Below are positions 1-11,434 of a DNA stretch of 64,000 nucleotides, piece after piece (position 1 is the first letter of the stretch; every line of letters starts with the position of its first letter). Made by a program: the position numbers and the translations under genes. The notes beneath the pieces are model-generated. The model searched no databases, had not been told where the DNA came from, and saw nothing but the letters and a program-made list of their open reading frames with translations. Location: positions 158,105,121 to 158,169,120 of the forward strand of contig CM056742.1 of the NCBI GenBank assembly GCA_029851415.1, given 5' to 3'. The DNA comes from Eretmocerus hayati. Lineage: Eukaryota; Arthropoda; Insecta; Hymenoptera; Aphelinidae.

Positions 1-169
1 GATGGTTCGGCGGTTGATAATAATTCGAGGATTTTGATTGCGTGACTGTGGGAATTGGTGATCATATATTGAGAGTTTGACTTTGTGGAAATGAATTTGT
101 ACGTCAGATTCACTTATATAGGGGAGTGTATCAGATCTAATTATGAATTGTCGAGATGAATGATTGATC

Positions 170-1120
170 ATTGAGGGGGTGGGTGGAAGAAGGGCGTAAT
201 TGCAAAACGGTCATTTTGAGAAAATCAATGAAAACTTAATGAAACCCGCTACAGAAATAATTGGACGAGTTGAGCTGACTTATTTCGAAGAGCATTCTCG
301 AAATAGCCCAACTCGAGCCGGGGGATGGGATTTGATTTTGAGTTCTTTTCAGCAATTTTAAAAAATACAGTTACGCCCTCTGTCCGAATACCGGGTAAAA
401 TTTCGGCCTTTCTCCCGTCACAAAAAGTGGAATCAAATCTCGCGATTAAGTCCAATCGTCTCCAAATTTCTTGAGAGTGTTCCTGGGCATGTTTTGGAAG
501 ATATCTAATTGCTAGGGGGTTGTTCGATTCATGCTCCACGGTTCTATGGATACAAAAAGCCTCCATCAGTCGTGTGAGAATGACGAGAAATTTTTTTCAC
601 TAGGGAAGGGTAGAAACACTTAATTTGAAGTTCCACCTACTACAACATCGTTATAGTAGGTGGAAAAGCGATTCCAGGCTCTGGAGAATTTTTATAAAAT
701 TTTTCCCCGGTAATTAGGCTCTTTCTCCAGATCCGCCCTCACTTACGCCCTGTTATAGAGTAACTACGCCCTTTTAAATCTTTTCAGTCAGGTACTTGAG
801 CCCTTTTTCCAAATCCTGTTGGGCTGAGCAAAAAATGAAGCCCTGCTTTTGAAATGATAGCACAGCAGTTACTCCCTTTTAACATCTTATCATAGCAGTT
901 ATGCCCTTTCAACATTCTATCATCGCACTCACGCCCTTTCATCGTGCAGATGAAAGGGCGTAATGGCGGTCACGCCCTTTTATCTGCGAGACGGTTTTTG
1001 GGATCTTACGAAAAACGGATTTCGGGGGGTGGTAGATCTTGGTATAGAGGCTCAAAAAAAGTGATGACCGGAAGAAGGGCATAATCGCGGTCACGCCCTT
1101 TTTCCACCCACCCCCTCAAT
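170..1120. mobile_element. Non-autonomous DNA-transposon-like element with terminal inverted repeats
   Basis: The left end reads ATTGAGGGGGTGGGTGGAAG and the right end is its inverted copy, followed on both sides inwards by AAGGGCGTAAT or a near form, giving termini of about 30 bp. The interior carries many copies, in both orientations, of an ACGCCCTTT-type motif. No transposase is visible; a 105-codon minus frame at 249-566 matches nothing I know. No clear target-site duplication is seen. This is most likely a deletion derivative mobilised in trans. The superfamily cannot be assigned by eye. Confidence 0.6.
860..985. repeat. Tandem ~34-bp repeat inside the 170-1120 element
   Basis: Three successive units share the pattern ATCxTATCATxGCAxTxACxCCCTTT with a period of about 34 bp (motif cores near 871, 902 and 932). 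An inverted GAAAGGGCGTAAT follows near 951 and a further ACGCCCTTT near 973. The arrangement resembles subterminal transposase-binding repeats, but binding is an inference. Confidence 0.55.
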
Positions 1121-1525
1121 TGTAATAATCCCTGTAGAGAAAGGCTAGTTGTTGTCCATCCAGGGATCAATGATTATTCAAAATCGTATCGGTTGCTCCC
1201 ATCATACTGATTGTAGAGTAACATACAGCATCGGACTGGGAATTATAATAAAATTCGTGGTACGAGGGATGTATTGACTAGTCATGTCTAGTATTATAGA
1301 CGTGATGCTTGGCATTTGAGTTTCAATCAGAGAGGCATTCCTGATTCGAGCTACATTGTAAAAACTTTATCCAGAAAACTTGAATCAGCGGTCGAATAAA
1401 AACTGCAAAGAGTAGTTTAATGAAAACTCGATCTAGCTGGTTGAATAACTAACGCCCGTAAGTCCATGGATGATTGACCCGTGAGAAAGATACGTAGGTG
1501 GTGGTCTCCGTCCAAATCATTGGCC

Positions 1526-1644
1526 CCTACGAAGACTAACACGTCTGAATTTTTCCACAAAAACTAGCACATCTCGCTAATGTTGAAGCATAGGCGGGAT
1601 GTGCTAGTTCTCGTGTGAAGAATCAGATGTGCTAGTCTCGTAGG
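1526..1644. mobile_element. Small fold-back element
   Basis: The left end CCTACGAAGACTAACACGTC is mirrored by an inverted copy ending at 1644. Each arm contains two ~33-bp units of the kind GACTAACACxTCTGA / ACTAGCACATC. The 119-bp element is almost entirely palindromic. Its end motif (TACGAAGAxTAACACxTC) closely resembles that of the larger element at 55873-56678, so the two probably belong to one family. Confidence 0.5.
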
Positions 1645-1860
1645 AACCGACGAAATATTATTGAGTCGAGGAAAGAAGTTTCTTCGTGTCTATTTGTAAA
1701 CAACTGAAAGAAACATTGGTACAGGCCGGCGGGCCCTTCCAGTCAATAACCCAGGTTGAACAACGCTTCGACGGGGATCGTATCCAGGTAACTGACCACC
1801 CCTCGGAGTTTGGAAACTTATAGCTTGTTTGCAATCAGGGACTAGGCAAACGCAACGTGA

Positions 1861-1935
1861 GCGGTCACCCATCTGGATACGATTATTGCCAGAACGTTCT
1901 TTAACTTGGATTTTTGACCGACGTGACTCGAGATT
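1861..1935 (-). pseudogene. 5S-rRNA-like remnant (possible 5S-derived SINE)
   Basis: Read on the minus strand, the segment contains AGATGGGTGACCGC, which matches the C-box region of 5S rRNA. At about the spacing expected for the A-box region it also has AAGTTAAAG, followed outwards by a partly matching GTCGGTC stretch. The 5' end of 5S RNA and a clean 3' end are absent. A short inverted repeat (ATCGTATCCAG near 1779 and its complement near 1873) overlaps it, so the similarity could partly be accidental. This is an eye alignment only. Confidence 0.33.
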
Positions 1936-2815
1936 TAATAACATGATGGAAAAAGTGAAAAATCAGTGCGGAAAAGACACTTATCCGCACAGCGTGTCGA
2001 AAAAAATGTCTAGGGCCATTTTTATCTGGAAAAACGTAACATTTGACATCAAATATTAAATTTGTGACGAATAAGAGAATGGCATTTGGAGAAATTGATA
2101 TTTCTTATTTTTCATTCTTCTGCCAACGAAAACCACCCATAACCACGGAATTAATTTTACAAGACGATTTCGATGAATTCTCGCAAGACCTTTCGAATGC
2201 TGCAAACTGCATACCCGTAGCCCTAGATAAGTGATTTGAGAAATATAGATTTTATTGAAAAAAACATGCAAATTTTGTTGTTGGAGATAACTCCACAGGA
2301 TATATCACAATGTGTTCCAGATAACTGAAAAACTTTCATGGGGTCCCATGGGTGGTGAAAAGTTCATATTTCGTACCAAAAAATCGAATGAGGAAGACAA
2401 AAAAACAATCTGAGCCATGACTCTTTCTCGTAGGATCGTTTCGCGTGGAAAATTTTGATCCAATCAAGGTGAGATGGTTGAGAAGAATTCAAGCTCACTA
2501 TTTCTGAAATATTTTTGAACTGAGCAAGGGACAAAGGATAATCTCCTTCGATTGATCCACACTTGATCAATTTCATAATTCCGTTACATCATCTTATAAA
2601 TATGGGAGTCCAACTCCTCACTCTATCTGCTAACGAGCGAGTCAGACATTCTCCACACTCTCTTAGTCCCATCAATTTTCCATGTAAAGTGAACCCATAA
2701 ACTTTTCTCCACTTTTATGAGTCAGGCAATAATAATTGAGTAAAATACTATTGATGAACTGAGTGAGCCATCTCGAGAATATTGAATGCTAATCAATACG
2801 CTTTTTTCATTGCAG

Positions 2816-2908
2816 ATGGTGACGAGGACGAAGAAAATATTCGTTGGCGGACTTTCAGCGCCAACAACACTGGAAGACGTCAAAAACTACTTCGAGCAAT
2901 TCGGACCA
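2816..2908 (+). CDS. Rbp6: Rbp6 (Musashi family) exon: N-terminal part of RRM2
   Basis: This exon of 31 codons (phase 0 at both ends) encodes the start of the second RNA-recognition motif of a Musashi-type protein. It runs from [13 protein letters not shown], which includes the RNP2 strand KIFVGG, through helix 1 ([14 protein letters not shown]). Musashi proteins bind UAG-containing motifs in the 3' UTRs of target mRNAs through two RRMs and control translation, mainly in the cytoplasm. The acceptor TTTTTTCATTGCAG and the donor GTGAGT frame the exon exactly. The exon happens to begin with ATG, but in family members this Met is internal, following a Pro-Lys at the end of the inter-RRM linker, so it is not taken as the start codon. 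[12 protein letters not shown] is the Rbp6 version; Drosophila msi differs here. Confidence 0.96.
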
Positions 2909-5514
2909 GTGAGTATTCTTTCATCTTTTTCAATTTTCATTCATTAAATCGAATATTTGTCACATTGCATGATTGCGAGCGATATCTTTTCTAAATCGGA
3001 ATGGGCGAGGTTTTGCCTATGGCATAAAAAGTTCTGAGTGATATCGTCCGCAAAAAGGACGAATCACCTTAATGATGTAGATTTTAGTACAAGTACGATC
3101 CTGTTAGAGCAATTGTAGATGACACTCATAGGCAAGATCGCTATCAAATTATTATCAGCGAAATTTGTCCATGAGAACTTCAGTTGCTTTGAAGTGTGTT
3201 CTATTCATCGTCCTATCATATTTTGGTACGATGTGCTGAACTTAGTACTAAATGAATGCAGAATAGTCAAAAATTGGAGCTTCAATCAGTAAGGCACCAC
3301 GTGCCCATCAACATCTTCGAATGATAGTCTTGATTAAGCTCATGCATATATCATAGTTCAGTTCAGGATTGGTGATGAGAATCTTGCTTGAAATATAAGT
3401 ACCACAATGGAAGAAGATGCAATGCATCACAGGTTGCTCGTGCATGCGTTCTAGTTCTCCTTCGGGCTACTTTCTTCCATTGGAAGAAAGTAAGCATACT
3501 TCTTATGCAGAGATTTACTCAAAAGTAGCCACATTCACAATTAGAACAGTTAATCGCAGAATCAATTCATCTATCCGACATCAATTATGGTTATTATCAT
3601 AAAGATGAGAATCAATCAATGATAATTAACGAAGACGGATTGGAAGTTTGGTGACCACTAAATTGAATTTGTGGATTAGGCAGCTTGAGCTATTTATGAA
3701 CGGAAAACATTCGTACACTCTTCACTATCACTTGATAAGTATTCATGTGAGGCCGACGGACTCTTCTAGAATTGAATCAACGTGGAGCATTATGGCGAAT
3801 ATTGATCCGGATTGTTAACTGATATATTTCTGGAAGCAAAATTAGGTATCTGTTGAAAAATTTGTCGCAGATAATGAACTGGACCGTGTTAGTCTGAATT
3901 CGGCAAATCACTCCAGGTCACATGTTCTGATCTTTTTCAGCTTGGATTGAATCTTGGACTCTTGGTCTTAACCTTCGAAAAAATCATGTTCGAAACGATG
4001 AGAGTCATCAAATACAATGGTCATTCTTTTGAGTGGAATTCACAACATGCAATTCTAAGTTTCTATCAGATTCATCATGAAATCTTCTCCCACTTATTAA
4101 ATGTAAAAATCAAACATCCACATGCGTACCTTCAACACTGCGTCTGGTTGCGATACTCTGAAAATGTTTCTCTCTCTTTTATCACCTTCCTCTCCACTTG
4201 TACTACTAGCTTTTGCTTGAGAGTAAGCGTCATTAGCGTTGGTCATAATGAGCACACTAATCACCGATGTGTAGCGTGTCTTGTCGAGCGTGCAGAGAAA
4301 GTGATGCTGCAGGCGTCAAGGTACAAAAAAAAGAGGTGAAACTGTTGAAGTCTGACTGCTGCTTGGTCGTAAAAACTACTGAGAGCAGACAAAAATTAAA
4401 TAAAAGGGATAAAATTAGTGATAATGAGTAAAGTATTGAAAAATATGTTGAAACGGTGACCGTATTTGCAGATTGTTCTCGATCATGGGATGAGTTCATC
4501 GATTTTTGAGATTTTGATACATTCCGAGTTGGTTTATTCTGAATTGGACGATTTTGAGATTGACTCAGAGGTCGTCTGATTGAGCTCAAGTTTCGGACTT
4601 GACACATAAATGAATCTATCTCAGGATCAGGAATTTGAGCTAACAACTCTGCAGTCATTGTCTTTTGCAAGACATGGACCAAAATCTCCTCGACAGTTAT
4701 CAAAAGGATTCATAATCCATGTAAATTTTGATTTCATAAATTTTTGTCGATCTATTCTTAACACGTAATTCATCCACTGTAGGTGATCCAAGAGGTAATC
4801 TTAGGAACGAAGCATTTTTTCATTATCTGCTGATTACCCAAATTTCAATGTCGTAGAAATTCTCTCAGAACTATCTTATTAACAAATTCATTCGAAGGAC
4901 ATGCTCTTGATTAGCTCCGCATGATGCTGGTACTGTTCCAAATGCTGCAATAAGCTATCTGGAATATCCAAAATCTTCCTAAATTATCTCTCAATGACTT
5001 TCACAACTTTTTCATCCAAGATTGATCGAAGTCTCCAAGTGAAATGTGATTCAGACAATCACAAAATGATACCACAAGGAATGATAGACTTTCCTTGCAT
5101 CCTCCAAAACTGGTAACTCGTCAGTTCAGGAAAATCTTCAGGATCCATCACAGAAATGATGAATTTGCAATTTTGGATGGAAATTGTTTCCATCAGAATA
5201 AACATAGACGCCTCTCATCTGACTAATTATTATCCGTCAACTACTCTTCTGAATCCATCTGTGCCATTTAAGTGTTTCGAAACAAAATATTTATCGAAAT
5301 AAATCCTCAACATATTCTAAATTGGGATCAAACTCTCATATTCATGGCATACTCAAGCCTCAATCAGACGATGATATGGCACGGAAGAAGGGTAAAAGAG
5401 GTAGGTAGGAAAGAATGAGGAGAAAGTAATAGGGTGGCATCGAATTCAGTTAAGGAGGGTTATAAATTGCCAGAGTCGTTACCGTTGCTGGTGCTAGTGG
5501 TGCTGCTGCACCAC

Positions 5515-5616
5515 CAGCCACCACCACCACCACCACCACCATACTCCCTGAGGGGCTAGGACCGGCGGGAGCTGCGAAAGTTTTCTTCTACCAACGACAA
5601 CGACGACGACGACGAG
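5515..5616. repeat. Microsatellites (CAC)n and (ACG)n
   Basis: A (CCA)n tract of about 10 units near 5513-5541 is followed by GACAACGACGACGACG near 5596-5614. Both are simple triplet repeats in intron sequence with no splice context around them. Confidence 0.8.
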
Positions 5617-5992
5617 GATGAAGATGAGAGCTGCTCACGTAATTCGAAACTCTCGTAGCCGGAAAACGGAAAGGAGCGCCCTCATACATCAACCTCTCAT
5701 ACTCGTTTTCTCAAATGTCCTTCTCCCTCCATCTATCGTTGCTCTTGTTTTTACCATGATTTCCATACTTTTTTGTTTGTTGGATGATTGCAGATGTAGC
5801 CTATTGCTTTTCTATTGTTCTGTATTTTACCGTATACTTCATGGTCATACAGAATTTATTTTAATCCTGTTCTCATCAAGAGCAACCCGTCCAGTCGCAT
5901 AAGATCGAGAATTTCTATACGGAGATCAGAGACGTTTCATTTCTTAAGGGGATGTAGTACTCTCTTCGGTTATCCGGCGGGCTCATACTAGT

Positions 5993-6032
5993 AGCTCATT
6001 CTAAGTGTAGATGGCGACACGTAGAATGAGCT
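5993..6032. repeat. Short hairpin, 16-bp arms
   Basis: AGCTCATTCTAAGTGT (5993-6008) pairs with ACACGTAGAATGAGCT (6017-6032) at 15 of 16 positions around an 8-nt loop. No Rho-type or other context is relevant in an insect intron. It may be a relic of a MITE or a chance fold. Confidence 0.55.
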
Positions 6033-6428
6033 TCTCAAATGTACTTTTTTGTTGTTGGCAGCACTGATTTTCTCTCGGATTTTCTAGCGCGCGTAGCCCT
6101 AAGCGCGCGAGTAGACGACTTGGATACTAGCTCGAACGATTCGAAAATATTCCAGATTTCGTCAAACCATAATGGATCCACCATTTATACCCCTGCGTCC
6201 TATATATCCACGCTCACAAACGTGGATGATTTGGAAATAAGACAGCATTTTCCCCGAAACGAGATGAATTCAAATATTTATGTAAACGAAAAGGGTATAC
6301 TCATTTTTCAACGAAAATGGGATTCCTGATCAGTGATTTAGGATTCCTCATCAAAAGCAGAAGATCCATCTATTGAAATTTGCCATCGATGCAAAAAAAA
6401 TTTTTTTGCCATGAGTTCCAAAATTTAT

Positions 6429-6790
6429 GTTCAGAAACAAGAGTGAATCCAGCGCTTCCTTGGAAAGCAGGTTGATTGACCCAAACAGATCCTCCTTGAG
6501 ATTCACCGTCTGTCAGTTCCTAAATTCATGTTCAGAAACAAAAGTAGATCCAGAGTTTCCTTGGGAAGCAGGTTGGTTCTCCCATACAGATCCTTTTAGA
6601 GATTCACCATCCGTCAATTCCAAAATTCATGTTCAGAAACATGAATGGATCCAGAGCTCGCTTGGAAAGCAGGTTGTCATCTCCCAAACAGATCCTCCTT
6701 GGTTGTACCATCCGTCAATTCCAAAATTCATCTCCAAATACAAGAATGGATATGGAGCTTCCTTGGAAAGCAGGTTGATCCTCCCAAATA
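6429..6790. repeat. Tandem repeat, ~100-bp unit, about 3.7 copies
   Basis: Units begin near 6429, 6529, 6630 and 6729 with TGTTCAGAAACA or a degenerate form, followed by CTTCCTTGGAAAGCAGGTTG, a CAGATCCTCCTT segment and a CCGTCAATTCCAAAATTCAT segment. Because the unit is close to 100 bp rather than a multiple of three, the 122-codon plus frame across it (6427-6795) shifts frame between units and is a repeat artefact. Confidence 0.85.
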
Positions 6791-7330
6791 GATAGTCTTC
6801 TCCATTTGTATTCATCAGCGTCAATGCAATTCACACATTGGAAAATACACATAAAAGCATGCAAATTCACATGCATAAAAAAATCCAAGTTCGCACACCA
6901 AGTACTCACATGAACCATTATTGAGAGGAAATAGATTATTCCTCGGACAGCGGGTTGATCCTCCCATATAGATAGTCATCTGCATTCATGTTTATCAACA
7001 TGAATTGAATTGTGTTATTTGGTAACACGGACATTCATCAAAAAACATTCAATTTTACATGCATAAAAAGATATCCAAGTACGCACACCAAGTACTCACA
7101 TGAATCATTATTAAGAGGAAATAGATTATTCCTTGGACAGCAGGTTGATCCTTCTATGTAAATAGTCATCTGCGTTCATGTTCATCAACATGAATTGAGT
7201 TGTCTTATTTGATAACACATACATTCATTAAAAATCATTCAAATTTACATGCATGAAAAGATATCCGAGTTTGCACACCAAGTACTCACATAAACAATTA
7301 TTGAGAGGAAACCAATTATTCTATAGAACA
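6755..7330. repeat. Tandem repeat, 190-bp unit, about three copies
   Basis: The marker AGTACTCACATGAA or near form occurs at 6901, 7091 and 7281, exactly 190 bp apart. Each unit also contains GGTTGATCCTCCCATATAGA, a CATGCATAAAA segment and ATCCAAGT. The GGTTGATCCTCC part is shared with the neighbouring 100-bp array, so one array probably seeded the other. Confidence 0.85.
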
Positions 7331-8501
7331 AATTCTAGAGGGCTGTTAGTTTTTGTCTCATGAACTTGAATTATCTTGTCTGGTTCAAGAATTTGGAATT
7401 GAAACTAACAATAAGTATAGTCTTGCGTCATCAAGAATCTGGGAAATTGAGGTGACAGATATTCAATTGACCCATGGTCTTTTTCAACAATATATAACAT
7501 GTCGCTGCAATTTTCTGGTTGTAAGAAAGCAAGCAAAATAGTTTCCTATCCATGATATCATTACAATATAAAAGATAATTCAACTTATTTCTGAAAGTCT
7601 AAGGAACTGCTGATCACAATTAAAAATCCAACTCCATGATTCCTCGCCATGAGTACATGCTAATCATGCATCTTGGGAGCTGTGAAAATGGGAAATAGAG
7701 TTCTCTAAGAGTTCTAGGTGACTCAGGGGTGATGATTGAACAACTAGAGACCAATAACAAGGTCAGAGGCAATGTTCGAGGTTGATGCTACTTGCGGATT
7801 CTGAACCACGATATTCAGCAAGTCAACTAAAATAACTTCTTGACAACTATTCTACTTCATTCCACTTGCATACAATATTCCATATTTATCACATCATTTT
7901 GAATCCAAAAACTCCACCAAAACTTCTCTGAATGAATATTTGAAGGGAAATCTAAGAACTGGCAAAAGCAAGTACATGCAATTAGATAGGAAAAACATGG
8001 TGCAATGTACCATCACTCACGCTACAAATACACAAACAGCAGCTTTCTCTTGGTCTCACTAGCTTCCAAAAGATATCGCACTCCTCCGTCATGACAATTT
8101 TTTCATGGTCTAGGACCAAATTTTTGTTATTTCAGAGAATAACAAAGCCGTGCACAGGAGGTGGCCACGGTAGAAGCCCAGGTACATCCTATTCCACCCG
8201 CAGGATGCGAGCATTTGCAGTTGCACATTAGCACACTCAGCACAACACAAAACACTCATAGCTATCACATTTCACACGACCCGGACACTCTCATCTCCAC
8301 CAGGAAGCCACGATTTCCTCGCAAAACGCCGACTACGAGGATTTGTGGTATACCGAAGAAAGCAAGCATGCGAGCAACAGCACACAACAGCACGCGCTTT
8401 GCGAACGTCTGCTAGCAGCCGACATCAAAACAAGAGACCACGTCAATGCTGCCAACTTATAAAATGCAGTTCTCAACTTCGCGATACAGAATCTTACTCG
8501 C

Positions 8502-8832
8502 ATTACCCCAAACTCGTATTTATAGAACTACGGCTCCAAAACTTATCGAATCAATCCCAAATTTTTCACAGAGTTAGAAGATCTCCGTAGGATTGGTGGA
8601 AAGTCCCTCATAGAGCAATCCAGCTCACAGGAATCCTACACTGTGAGTATAATAGTAGCCTAACCTAAAAGAATTTCGAGATTCGAGACAGTTTTTAACT
8701 GACACAGATCTTTCCCAAGGAAATCACTGACTTTCCACCATTTCCACGAGGATCTTCTAACTCTGTGGAAAATTTGGTATCGATTCGATGAATTTTAGAG
8801 CCGTAGTTCTTTAAATACGATTTTGGGGTAAT
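8502..8832. mobile_element. Inverted-repeat (fold-back or MITE) element, ~110-bp arms
   Basis: The left arm (about 8502-8614: ATTACCCCAAA, GAACTACGGCTC, CACAGAGTTAGAAGATC) reappears inverted at about 8723-8832 (GATCTTCTAACTCTGTG, GAGCCGTAGTTC, TTTGGGGTAAT). Arms are diverged at perhaps 80-85 percent identity. The 331-bp unit has no coding capacity and no clear target-site duplication. Confidence 0.7.
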
Positions 8833-11316
8833 TTAGCAGACGAATTTCGACCGGTATACGCCATCCCCTTAATAGGATGAAAAATATCCCCCCCCCCTCC
8901 ATTCATCAATTCGCTAAGTTGACAACTTTCGTTCAAAGGAAGTTAAGGTGATAGACTCTCAAGATACGTTATTCATTATGAAAATTCACGATGAAATTGA
9001 TGAAAATGTTCAAGGCAAGATAGCACGTGAGTTTTTTTATTGAAAGTTATTTCATGTGCTATATAACACAATCTTGAATCTTGGCTAGTTACGGAGCGAG
9101 TAAATTAATCACCTGCAATATAACTTTTCCAACTTGAGAGAGGTCTAGGGATTAATGATGAAAAGTTTGAAGAGGGCGAAAACATCTTCTGTGAGCACCA
9201 TTAGACATGAGAGCAACTTCAAATGTTAGATGCTTGAACAATTGGAAAAGTCTCTTGGATGAAAATATATTCTTTGAGGATCCCGTCATTTATTATGAAC
9301 CTCGTTTACCTCTAGTTTTCGCAATATCTGCTTTAATTTATGTCTAATAGACTGAAAAAGGGAAAAATCCATTCTTTTCGCGTAGCTTCTCAATGGGGTC
9401 TCATTGTGCTGAAAAAATCTCGGGAGTAGTTGGGACATACTTATTTTTCGACATGAATTTGTAGAATAGTACGATTTCTCTGATTGTATTCCCGAATTTT
9501 TGAAAATATTTTATTCGCATGAATGACTGGCTGCAAATTTTATCCTTGAAATCATCATTAGTTGGTTGTCGATAACTTTCGGTATTTTGTCACTAAAATT
9601 AGAAGTTGCTAGAATCGTATCTCTCGGAGTGGAGATGGTGCAGAGGATATCGATCTCTTCTTGGTATACTTCTGTTCAAGACAGTGACAAATGGAGGTCT
9701 CTCTCAAGCATGTTACCAAATAGAACTTCTTCTTTCGGTTTCTCAGGTGCACCCAAAGTACTCTCTGACACCACATACCATCCTCTTCTTCACTCTCATC
9801 AGTTCTGAATCGAGCTTTTACTGCATAACATTCAATTATTAGTTACGAGATGATGAATCCACCTCTTATTTTATTCGCAAAACGTACTGGCAATTTTGAA
9901 AGTACCCGGTTACTCTTGTGAACTCAATTCAACCGTGTTGTTCTGAATTCGACGAAATCATTATTTCATCCATGCTAAGATGCTTCATAGCCATATCTTT
10001 CGAAAATTGACGACTTTTTTCATTCACAAGTTCATGACTCCAATATTCTGCAAAATTTCTAAAAAAATTCTGTTCATGAGGTTGCACGGTTGTGATGGTC
10101 CAAGTAGTCAAACAGGGTCCTAGAAAACCGTGTTTGATCAAAAAATTATTCGGAAGACTGGAAATTGATATTCGGAAACTTGAAAGTTAAAAGTTTTAAC
10201 GATACTATTTCGGTCGAATCCAGCCTGGGCACACCGACTAAAGTCATGCCCAATTCTCAAAACTAATGTTCAATGAGATTGAAATTAATATATCGATGAA
10301 CCACAATTCATTGAACAAAGCATGATATTTCAAAATCCAAGAACGTCCTTTGCTCCTTCTGGTTGTTTCTACCAAAATCCGTTAATGTTGGTACTTGGAA
10401 TAATCCAGCACGTTCTAGAAATTTACATCGCAGAGAATAAATTTAACCTGCTAAACTCACCACGTGGTAAGATTAAGCGAACACGTAAAATACAGCCATA
10501 AGTGATGTTCCCAGGGAACAATTTAGCATACGAACATGGAAGCAAGTGTGAATAAGGAGCACGTAAGTCTTGTGAAGGTGTGAACAACTCCAAAAGTCGG
10601 AACGTGCTTTCGCTCATACTCTTGCAGACGCTTACATTTCTCAAAATAGTGGAAAATTTCGGATTATTGTTGAGCTATCCGGTGTCACAGGTGTTAGTGG
10701 GGTAGAAAAAAACCCTCTAAGTGCGAGTCGTCAGCTTCAACAAGAGCTATCTCCAATATTTCGAATCAAATCAACTTTAATTCTTTAACGATCGAACAGT
10801 GATTGTACAACTATGAAGATGAAAGGATAATGTAGACGACTCCGGAAGGAAACGGACGAGTCTATTTCAGATTTTCAGAAAACTGCTTTGGTATGTCCAT
10901 GACTTCCCCATCAGTCAACACTGTCACGAAGAAGAGAATGATCTTACCCGGAATGGGATTACATTTGTAAGATGCAAAGAAATATCTTGGAAAAGTAACC
11001 GCCAATGATCATCAGATTTCAAGATACCGAAGCAACTTCCAAAAAATCTGAATTAGATCGACTGTGTAACCTACACCTTTCTGATCCAGAGCTGTCAATA
11101 TGTTTCGCAAGCAAATTCACTTTGTTTCACCATTGTTTTATCAATGATAAGTTTGATGGGATCGATGATCAGTAAAGCTGTTTCCCATGACTAGATTTGT
11201 TAGAATTTAAAATTCCTCTCAGAGAATCGCATCGAATTTTGAAATCATCCAGGGCCTTTTTTATACTACCCTATTTTCATCCTACTCTGTGATCCTTTTG
11301 CACACTACAAACAAAA

Positions 11317-11434
11317 TCTCTTGAATTAAGAGCGAGAAACTCTCATTTTAAGAGTGTGCAAATTTAAGAGCAAACATAACTCTTGAATCGAAGGCGCTCT
11401 CGTTTCAAGAGCCGAATCCTCTCATTTTAAGAGC
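11317..11434. repeat. Array of short imperfect palindromes, CTC...AAGAG type
   Basis: About six copies of a 13-16 bp near-palindrome (for example CTCTTGAATTAAGAG, CTCTCATTTTAAGAG, CTCTCGTTTCAAGAG) occur in under 120 bp at irregular spacing. The same motif forms a second array at 17275-17416. Function is unknown. Confidence 0.65.

Larger units (their letters stand above)
1..2815 (+). other. Rbp6: Intron of Rbp6 upstream of the first RRM2 exon (partial)
   Basis: The stretch ends in a pyrimidine-containing tract and CAG directly before the RRM2 exon, so it is read as the 3' part of an intron; the exon carrying the end of RRM1 and the linker must lie left of the window. It holds a terminal-inverted-repeat element (170-1120), a small fold-back element (1526-1644) and a 5S-rRNA-like stretch (about 1861-1935). 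I see no RRM1 coding (no RNP motifs) in any frame. From about 1950 to 2815 nothing is recognised. Confidence 0.8.

Noticed and set aside
2816..2818. ATG at the first base of the RRM2 exon as a start codon
   Set aside because: A good acceptor precedes it and family members have this Met internally after RRM1 and the linker. A truncated isoform cannot be excluded but is not supported.
4257..4703. 148-codon minus-strand open frame
   Set aside because: It has a Ser/Leu-rich composition without a domain I recognise and lies in the 19.5 kb intron with no splice or promoter context. It may be chance, or part of an unknown nested gene; nothing supports a product.
6427..6795. 122-codon repeat-bearing plus frame
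   Set aside because: The ~100-bp repeat changes frame from unit to unit, so no protein repeat is conserved.
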